NCBI RefSeq assembly: GCF_000350485.1
Contig: NZ_AORV01000020.1
Span: 1 to 64,000, forward strand
DNA length: 64,000 bases
Source: Ruminiclostridium cellobioparum subsp. termitidis CT1112
GTDB taxonomy: Bacteria > Bacillota > Clostridia > Acetivibrionales > DSM-1351
Reading direction: 5' to 3'
Each line of letters starts with the position of its first letter. Position 1 is the first letter of the stretch. A model generated the notes under the pieces. That model was not told the origin of the DNA and did no database searches. It worked only from the letters and a program-made list of their open reading frames with translations. Shown one piece after another: positions 59,143 to 64,000 of this stretch. Both the position numbers and the translations under genes were made by a program.

Positions 59143-60213
59143 TTAATAGGGATCGATTTTTAATCTAACGGTAAATGTCGACCCTTTACCGGGTTCACTG
59201 GTCACCACAATGGACCCGCCTGCCAGCTCAAGCACTTTAAGTGTCAGTGCAAGTCCCAGACCGTTACCCTCACGGGAATGTGATGTGTCTCCCTGATAAA
59301 ACTTATCAAATATGTGTTTTTTTGTCTCTTCATCCATACCGCAGCCGGTGTCGGAAATGGCTACAGTTACATATTCCTCATCAGATGTCTGGACTAAAGT
59401 AATTTTTCCTCCCTGGTCAGTAAACTTCAGAGCATTCGAGAGAAGATTGTACCACACAATTTCCAGCATACTTGCATCCGAGTAAATTAACGCACAATCA
59501 TCCATATCTGCAATAAATTCTATATTCTTTTTCTCCCATAAATCTTCAAAAGTGAGTGCACATTCACACAGCTGGCGGCATAGATCGTAAGGTTCTGCCA
59601 AAGTACGGATTTCCTGATTTTCCAGTTTATTTAATTTTAAAATGTTGGTTACCAAATTTGTCAGGCGTTGAGATGCAATATGGATAGTATCGCAATATTC
59701 ATTTCTCAGTCCGGCTGACAGGTTATTTTTTTTTAGAGCCGCAGTATAATTTTGTATTATTGATAAAGGTGTTTTGATTTCATGGGATACATTTGCAATA
59801 AAATCATTTTTCAATGTTTCAATACTGCCCAATTCTTCTACCATCCGGTTGAAATCCTCAAACATTATGTCCATGTAATCCTGTTTATCAAGCCTGTGCA
59901 CAGGTTCAAGATATACTGAAAAATCACCCTGAGCTACCTGTTTGGCTGCATTGCTCATTTTACGCATGGGCTTATCAAATCCCCTATAGATTTGATAATT
60001 TGTCAATATGGAAAAAATTAATGAAACTACTCCCCAATATCCCAGCATTGAAAAAATATATCGCAGGGGTATGATATCAATGCCTATAAATTTATTATAA
60101 ATCAGAACCTGTCCGCCTGTAAGTATGGTTAATACAAGGAAAGTCATAATGAATGCCCTCCATACCCCATTCTTTGACTTTAGCTGCGGGCTCTTCTCAA
60201 CACTCTTTCTCAT
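59143..60213 (-). CDS. Sensor histidine kinase 2 of the duplicated signalling operon
   Basis: A 356-residue kinase with the same plan as kinase 1: two helices with a minimal loop (about 22-42, 52-73), HAMP (KPMRKMSNAAKQVAQGDFSVYLEPV), HisKA LKNDFIANVSHEIKTPLSIIQNYT and HATPase_c (NLLSNALKFTDQGG; SDTGCGMDEETKKHIFDKFYQGDTSHSREGNGLGLALTL, read across the G boxes). The start overlaps the end of regulator 2. The HisKA and ATP domains are near-identical to kinase 1, while the membrane region has diverged, which suggests different inputs and possible cross-talk. Confidence 0.92.
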   Translation of the reverse strand: MRKSVEKSPQLKSKNGVWRAFIMTFLVLTILTGGQVLIYNKFIGIDIIPLRYIFSMLGYWGVVSLIFSILTNYQIYRGFDKPMRKMSNAAKQVAQGDFSVYLEPVHRLDKQDYMDIMFEDFNRMVEELGSIETLKNDFIANVSHEIKTPLSIIQNYTAALKKNNLSAGLRNEYCDTIHIASQRLTNLVTNILKLNKLENQEIRTLAEPYDLCRQLCECALTFEDLWEKKNIEFIADMDDCALIYSDASMLEIVWYNLLSNALKFTDQGGKITLVQTSDEEYVTVAISDTGCGMDEETKKHIFDKFYQGDTSHSREGNGLGLALTLKVLELAGGSIVVTSEPGKGSTFTVRLKIDPY

Positions 60214-60883
60214 TCAATAACACCGCCTTATATCCAAGCCCATGTACTGTGACAATTTTGAAGGAATCACACTCTGAAAATTTATCCCGAAGCTTTGTAA
60301 TATACACATCTACCGCCCTTAGACTTGCATTGCTGTCAATGCCCCAGAACTCATCCATGAGCTGTGCGCGGGAAAATGTATGTTTTGGATAAGATATGAG
60401 CTTATAAAGGATGTTAAATTCTCTTAATGTTACAGGGACTTCCTTACCATCCACTGTTACAGTCATTTCACCTGAATCCATCTCAAGATTTCCGGCAACC
60501 AGGCGTTTTTCTGCCGAAATGTTCGACCTGCGCAGTAATGCACCGACACGAAGCACCAATTCGTTCAAGTTAATGGGTTTAACCATGTAATCGTCTATTC
60601 CTGCCTGAAAACCTTTTTGCTTTGAAGAAATATCATCACTGGCAGTCATAAATAATATTGGAATTGTTTTATTGACATTCCTTACGGTTTCGGCAAATTC
60701 AAAGCCATTTATATCAGGCATCATAATATCCGAAATTATTAAATCGTATATATTGCTGTACATAACCTCATAAGCTTCTCTCGGATTTAAGCATCCCCTG
60801 GCTGCATAACCATTATCGTTTAAATATGTGCAGACAATTTGATTTAACTTTATATCATCCTCAACAACAAGTATGTTTACCAT
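60197..60883 (-). CDS. OmpR-family response regulator 2
   Basis: A 228-residue paralogue of regulator 1: MVNILVVEDDIKLNQIVCTYL, phospho-Asp in DLIISDIMMPDINGFEF, DDYMVKPINLNELVLRVGALLRRSNI, and winged helix ending SLRAVDVYITKLRDKFSECDSFKIVTVHGLGYKAVLL. GGGAGAT precedes the ATG. It is the first gene of the operon regulator 2-kinase 2-copy A-chemoreceptor-regulator 1-kinase 1. Confidence 0.93.
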   Translation of the reverse strand: MVNILVVEDDIKLNQIVCTYLNDNGYAARGCLNPREAYEVMYSNIYDLIISDIMMPDINGFEFAETVRNVNKTIPILFMTASDDISSKQKGFQAGIDDYMVKPINLNELVLRVGALLRRSNISAEKRLVAGNLEMDSGEMTVTVDGKEVPVTLREFNILYKLISYPKHTFSRAQLMDEFWGIDSNASLRAVDVYITKLRDKFSECDSFKIVTVHGLGYKAVLLNEKEC

Positions 60884-60964
60884 GATAAATCTCCCTCATT
60901 TATAAGTTAGAAACAATTATAAAAATAAAATGTTAAAAAAATGTTAAAATCCCCGGTAATTTTT

Positions 60965-61007
60965 AATAAATCCCAGGCAGCCATTGCAAAACCACCCGGG
61001 ATTATTT
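60965..61007 (-). terminator. Putative terminator after the radical SAM gene
   Basis: AATAAATCCC and GGGATTATTT pair across a 23-base loop, about 80 bp past the radical SAM stop and before the signalling operon. The loop is long and the T tract short, so this is tentative. Confidence 0.5.
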
Positions 61008-61087
61008 GTTGCTTTTATAAAATGTCCCATAACCTTCCTGCATTATCTGCATTAACAGTTATATAATTTATCACTCTATTAATGGCT

Positions 61088-62416
61088 TCATTCCCAGAGC
61101 TTATCAGCAGTTTGTGCCCATTTTTCCGATATCGGCCTGCATTTTTCAGCAAGCTTATGGACGTTTTCAGGGCTTACCAAATCTGTGGAATGTGAGCCTG
61201 ATATTTCCACCATTTCAATAAGTTTTTGAGGATTGTCCAACAACGGGCATGGGCGAAGGTGATTTTCATTGAAAGGCTGTCTGGCCCGATATGCCATGAA
61301 TAACGGTGATTTAAGTGCCTCAAGTAGTGTTTTTTCCCGTATATTTGAATCGGAATAGTGTATAAACGCACAAGGCTCAATGTCACCGTTTGCATTTATA
61401 TGTAAATATTTTCTTCCGCCTGCAATACACCCCCCTGGGTATTCAGCATCATTCCAGAAATCCATTGTAAATATCGGCTTGGTTTTACGGAACTTCCGTA
61501 CCTGCCCGTACATAAACTTTCTTTGTTCGGCACTGACCATAAGTTCAGGAACAGCAGAGTTACCTACCGGCATATATGTAAAGAACCAACAGAATTTTGC
61601 CCCCCAGGCTATCATTTGATCAAAGTATCCCTCAGAACCTATAATTTCACAATTCCGGCTGGTATAGCAGCATGAAATTCCAAACGGTACCTTTTTCGAC
61701 TTCAATAATGACATTGCTTCCTGCACCTTAGCAAAGGTTCCGTTACCACGGCGGAAATCAGTGTCATTTTCAAAGCCCTCAACACTAATTGCCGGAATGA
61801 AATTCCTGACTCTTAAAATTTCATTGACAAATGTCTCGTCAATAAGTGTGCCATTTGTAAAAGCAGTAAACTGGCAATCCGGATGAGCCTCACATAAGCG
61901 AATTATATCACTCTTTCTTACCAGGGGTTCTCCCCCTGAAAAAAGGAAGAAATATGTCCCGAGTTCATTCGCCTGACCGATTATATTATCCAGTTCCTCA
62001 TACGTCATGTTCAATCTGTTTCCATATTCAGCGGCCCAGCAGCCAGTACAATGAAGATTGCAGGCTGACGTCGGATCCATAAGTATAGCCCATGGGATAT
62101 TGCAATCATATTTTTCCTGCAGCTCATCACTTAAGTCACTGTATTTCATACTTGCATTGACTATAAAGTTTTCAAAAATACTCCTACGGATTCCGTCATC
62201 AATGTCTGTCCATAAACTCATAACATATTTATACCAGATATTATCAGTATCAGACATAACACTCTTAACAACGCTTAACTGTTCTTCCAAAAAACCTTTA
62301 GGTATAAGTTTGTCCCATATTTCAATAATCCTGGGAAGATTGATTTGTACATCTCTGTCAATAAAATCATATGCTTTGCGGAGGGCAGCTGCCTGTAAAT
62401 TTGTTTTAATACTCAT
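61088..62416 (-). CDS. Radical SAM enzyme with SPASM/twitch-like C-terminal cluster
   Basis: A 442-residue radical SAM protein. An N-terminal helical extension of about 105 residues precedes the SAM-cluster motif C119-x3-C123-x2-C126 (PTSACNLHCTGCWAAEYG). The SAM-binding GGEP is in FFLFSGGEPLVRKSD. The C-terminal part has Cys in GGCIAGGRKYLHINANGDIEPCAF and LRPCPLLDNP, a SPASM/twitch-like auxiliary cluster pattern. Such enzymes often modify peptides or proteins, but no precursor peptide gene was found beside it. It is 27 bp downstream of membrane protein copy B, which may be its partner or substrate. The reaction is unknown. Confidence 0.85.
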   Translation of the reverse strand: MSIKTNLQAAALRKAYDFIDRDVQINLPRIIEIWDKLIPKGFLEEQLSVVKSVMSDTDNIWYKYVMSLWTDIDDGIRRSIFENFIVNASMKYSDLSDELQEKYDCNIPWAILMDPTSACNLHCTGCWAAEYGNRLNMTYEELDNIIGQANELGTYFFLFSGGEPLVRKSDIIRLCEAHPDCQFTAFTNGTLIDETFVNEILRVRNFIPAISVEGFENDTDFRRGNGTFAKVQEAMSLLKSKKVPFGISCCYTSRNCEIIGSEGYFDQMIAWGAKFCWFFTYMPVGNSAVPELMVSAEQRKFMYGQVRKFRKTKPIFTMDFWNDAEYPGGCIAGGRKYLHINANGDIEPCAFIHYSDSNIREKTLLEALKSPLFMAYRARQPFNENHLRPCPLLDNPQKLIEMVEISGSHSTDLVSPENVHKLAEKCRPISEKWAQTADKLWE

Positions 62417-62442
62417 AGCGGCTCAATCCTTTCTCTGGAAAA

Positions 62443-62967
62443 TTAGTTATTCAACATGCTGTTTGCCTTTTCACAAACTTCATAAATTTCATCATACTTC
62501 TTATCAATCAGCGGGGTAACTTCTTCACTTTTTTTAGTACTTATGGAACGGTAACATAAATATGGTATGATCCAGCCTGAAAATCCAGGTATTGCCAGGA
62601 GTACAGAGAGTGGTATCATTCCCGCCAGATTGGCAAAAACAGAGCCAGCCATAAAAGCTGTTCCAATAACACCTACAACATAAGCAACAGCTGAAGCCTG
62701 GAGTATTTTTGAAAACTCCAGCCTTTGAATTTCCGAAATACATGAATCAAATTGCCTTTGTAACCTGGTCAATTCTGCTTTAGTTCGGATACCTCTGTCT
62801 CTCTTAAACTTTAATGTCACTGTTCCTGCACTTTGTATTGATGTCGAAGTACTTTCCAATGTCCAGCCAAAATTGGTATAGCCATCGGCATATACCGTTT
62901 CCATGTTTCGCTTTACCGTTACATCCTTGTACTCATATCCTACAAAATTATTTGTGTAGTCCTGCAT
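62443..62967 (-). CDS. Two-helix membrane protein of unknown family, copy B
   Basis: A 174-residue paralogue of copy A. Conserved blocks include VTVKRNMETVYADGYTNFGW, KAELTRLQRQFDSCISEIQ, VIGTAFMAGSVFANLAG (first helix) and LIDKKYDEIYEVCEKAN; differences cluster in the second helix and the loop after it. AAGGAG precedes the ATG by eight bases. It heads a likely two-gene unit with the radical SAM enzyme. I do not recognise a named domain. The soluble N-terminal part and the lack of a signal peptide suggest an N-in, C-in topology. Confidence 0.7.
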   Translation of the reverse strand: MQDYTNNFVGYEYKDVTVKRNMETVYADGYTNFGWTLESTSTSIQSAGTVTLKFKRDRGIRTKAELTRLQRQFDSCISEIQRLEFSKILQASAVAYVVGVIGTAFMAGSVFANLAGMIPLSVLLAIPGFSGWIIPYLCYRSISTKKSEEVTPLIDKKYDEIYEVCEKANSMLNN

Positions 62968-63186
62968 ATGGATATCTCCTTTTTTATAAAAATTAAACGG
63001 ATTATTTTCTCCATTTGATGTGAATATAATAATGTCGAAATGTTTAAAAAATGCTAATATTATGTTGTTGAAATATTAATTTTAAGATTGGATAAATTTC
63101 GCAGATAATACTTTTATCTCATCATGTTGTTTTTTATTTCTTGTTTTTTATTTCTTAAAATAAAATAGCTCTCTATGACATTATGA
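62968..63186. other. Intergenic region before the transposase remnant
   Basis: About 220 bp of A+T-rich sequence that should hold the promoter of copy B on the - strand. No clear terminator, operator or RNA motif was seen. The transition to transposase-like coding sequence starts between about 63187 and 63223. Confidence 0.3.
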
Positions 63187-63423
63187 AAACTTGTTATCCT
63201 GTGTTGGATATGGGATAATAAGCGTAACAGACAGAGGGCGGCGTTCTGCGATCCCATCCTGTTAGACTACCAATCACTCAAAGCAAGAGGAAAACACCAT
63301 TTGACCGCCGTTGGTGTAGTTGCCCGGAAGATGTGTAACATCATCTTCACCATTCTAAGAGAGAATAGACCATATGAGGCGACGCCGCAAAAAAAATGTC
63401 AGTCAAATATGACGGAGGGGTAA
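63187..63423 (+). mobile_element. IS110-type transposase C-terminal remnant
   Basis: The open frame ending at TAA 63421-63423 encodes CDPILLDYQSLKARGKHH followed by LTAVGVVARKMCNIIFTILRENRPYE, which matches the C-terminal end of IS110/IS116/IS902 (Transposase_20) proteins: a (K/R)-A-x-GK-x-H...A(V)-ARK segment and NKPY-type end. Only the last 60-70 residues are present and the frame is closed by a stop upstream at 63184. No inverted repeats or intact element were seen, so it is a decayed copy. The next gene starts two bases after its stop. Confidence 0.65.
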
Positions 63424-63425
63424 AA

Positions 63426-64000
63426 ATGCTAGACTTATCATGTTGGCCCCACATACAGGCAATTTTGTTATCCAGTGACTTCAAAACGGATAGTACCAAT
63501 TTCCTAACTATCAATAGCAAGCAGGATACTGCTTCCCACTGCATTTCTGTTGCCAGTATGAGCAAAAAAATAGCCATGCAGTTTGGGGCGAATGATGCTA
63601 AAGCGTCTATCGCTGCGTTACTGCATGACATTTCAAACGTCCTGTAACCTCAAGATATGCTCGACTATGCCATTACTCAAAACTGGGAGATAGATGCGTC
63701 AGAGAAGAAATATCCATTTTTGTTGCATCCAAGGCTTTCTGCTGTTTTTGCCAGAGAGTTGTTTGGGGTCGATGATCCACTTATCCTTTCTGCTATTGAA
63801 TGTCATACCACGCTGAAGAAAAATCCGTCTGTTCATGATATGGTTTTGTTCCTAGCAGACAAGTTGTCATGGGATCAGAATGGTACACCGCCATTTTTCG
63901 ATGTTGTAACATCAGCTTTAGAAATATCCCTTGCTCATGCCTCTCTTGCGTACATTAACTTTGTCTTGGACAATGGCATGGTTTTATCCCCTCACCGCTG
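63426..64000 (+). pseudogene. HD-domain (YqeK-like) phosphohydrolase with an in-frame stop, truncated by the window edge
   Basis: GGAGGGG five bases before the ATG gives a clear start (MLDLSCWPHIQAIL). The first part has the HD-domain His in TASHCISVASMSKKIA and the His-Asp pair in AALLHDISNVL. A TAA (63645-63647) follows directly, after which the same frame stays open to the window end: PQDMLDYAITQNWEIDASEKK, then LLHPRLSAVFARELFGVDD, AIECHTT and MVLFLADKLSWD. The order His, HD, His and Asp is that of YqeK-type diadenosine tetraphosphate hydrolases. The gene is therefore nonsense-interrupted or misread, and its 3' end lies outside. Confidence 0.7.

Noticed and set aside
60884-61087. RiPP precursor peptide next to the radical SAM gene
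   Set aside because: I looked in the gaps at 60884-61087 and 62417-62442 and upstream of copy B; no short frame with a ribosome-binding site was found.
1-64000. CRISPR arrays, tRNA and rRNA genes
   Set aside because: No regularly spaced repeats, cloverleaf-like sequences or rRNA-like segments were seen by reading; a tRNAscan or Rfam search was not possible here.

Overview
The window looks like chromosomal DNA of an anaerobic, low-to-moderate G+C Gram-positive bacterium of the class Clostridia, plausibly a plant-polysaccharide degrader of the Ruminiclostridium/Acetivibrio type. This is inferred from strong AGGAGG-type ribosome-binding sites, lipoprotein sugar-binding proteins, YesM/YesN-type two-component control, a PerR-rubrerythrin pair, CsoR-controlled metal efflux, a proton-pumping pyrophosphatase and RqcH. 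No rRNA, tRNA, CRISPR array or intact prophage was seen.

Layout. 1-8 kb (mostly + strand): a DUF4234 membrane protein, a K+-independent pyrophosphatase, a homocysteine synthase-type PLP enzyme, RqcH and an aminotransferase. 8-20 kb: a VOC protein, a DUF362 protein, a 247-nt highly structured element, a MoxR ATPase/VWA pair joined across an A9 slippery run, AraC plus an alpha/alpha-toroid protein, a CsoR/P-type ATPase operon with a clear operator, PerR with a frameshifted rubrerythrin, and a MarR/methyltransferase/MBL operon whose last gene carries an in-frame amber codon. 20-33 kb: a secreted subtilase with a long leader, an MFS exporter with an excisionase-type regulator, an ASKHA ferredoxin plus DUF1638 pair, an SDR, and a MacAB-like efflux operon beside its own OmpR-type two-component system.

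33.5-53.9 kb is the most striking part: two adjacent sugar loci, each ending in a ribokinase-family kinase and a KdsD-like SIS isomerase. Locus 1 has a YesM/YesN pair, a CUT1 importer (two binding proteins, two permeases, no ATPase), LacI, a GH172 (DUF2961) furanosidase, kinase and isomerase. Locus 2 has LacI, an MBL hydrolase, an RbsBAC importer, kinase, isomerase and RbsD. Both fit import of a pentose, probably D-arabinose(-furanose), phosphorylation to the 5-phosphate and isomerisation to D-ribulose 5-phosphate. The substrate is inference. Shared promoter motifs suggest YesN-type and LacI-type operators for each locus.

54-63 kb holds an epimerase-like SDR and an apparent signalling operon in which two paralogous response-regulator/kinase pairs flank a chemoreceptor and a two-helix membrane protein of unknown family. 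A paralogue of that membrane protein sits next to a radical SAM enzyme. The right edge has an IS110-type transposase remnant followed by an HD-domain gene broken by an ochre codon and cut by the window end. Four coding regions in the window are interrupted (two at A runs, two by in-frame stops), so sequence error, gene decay and programmed recoding all need to be weighed.
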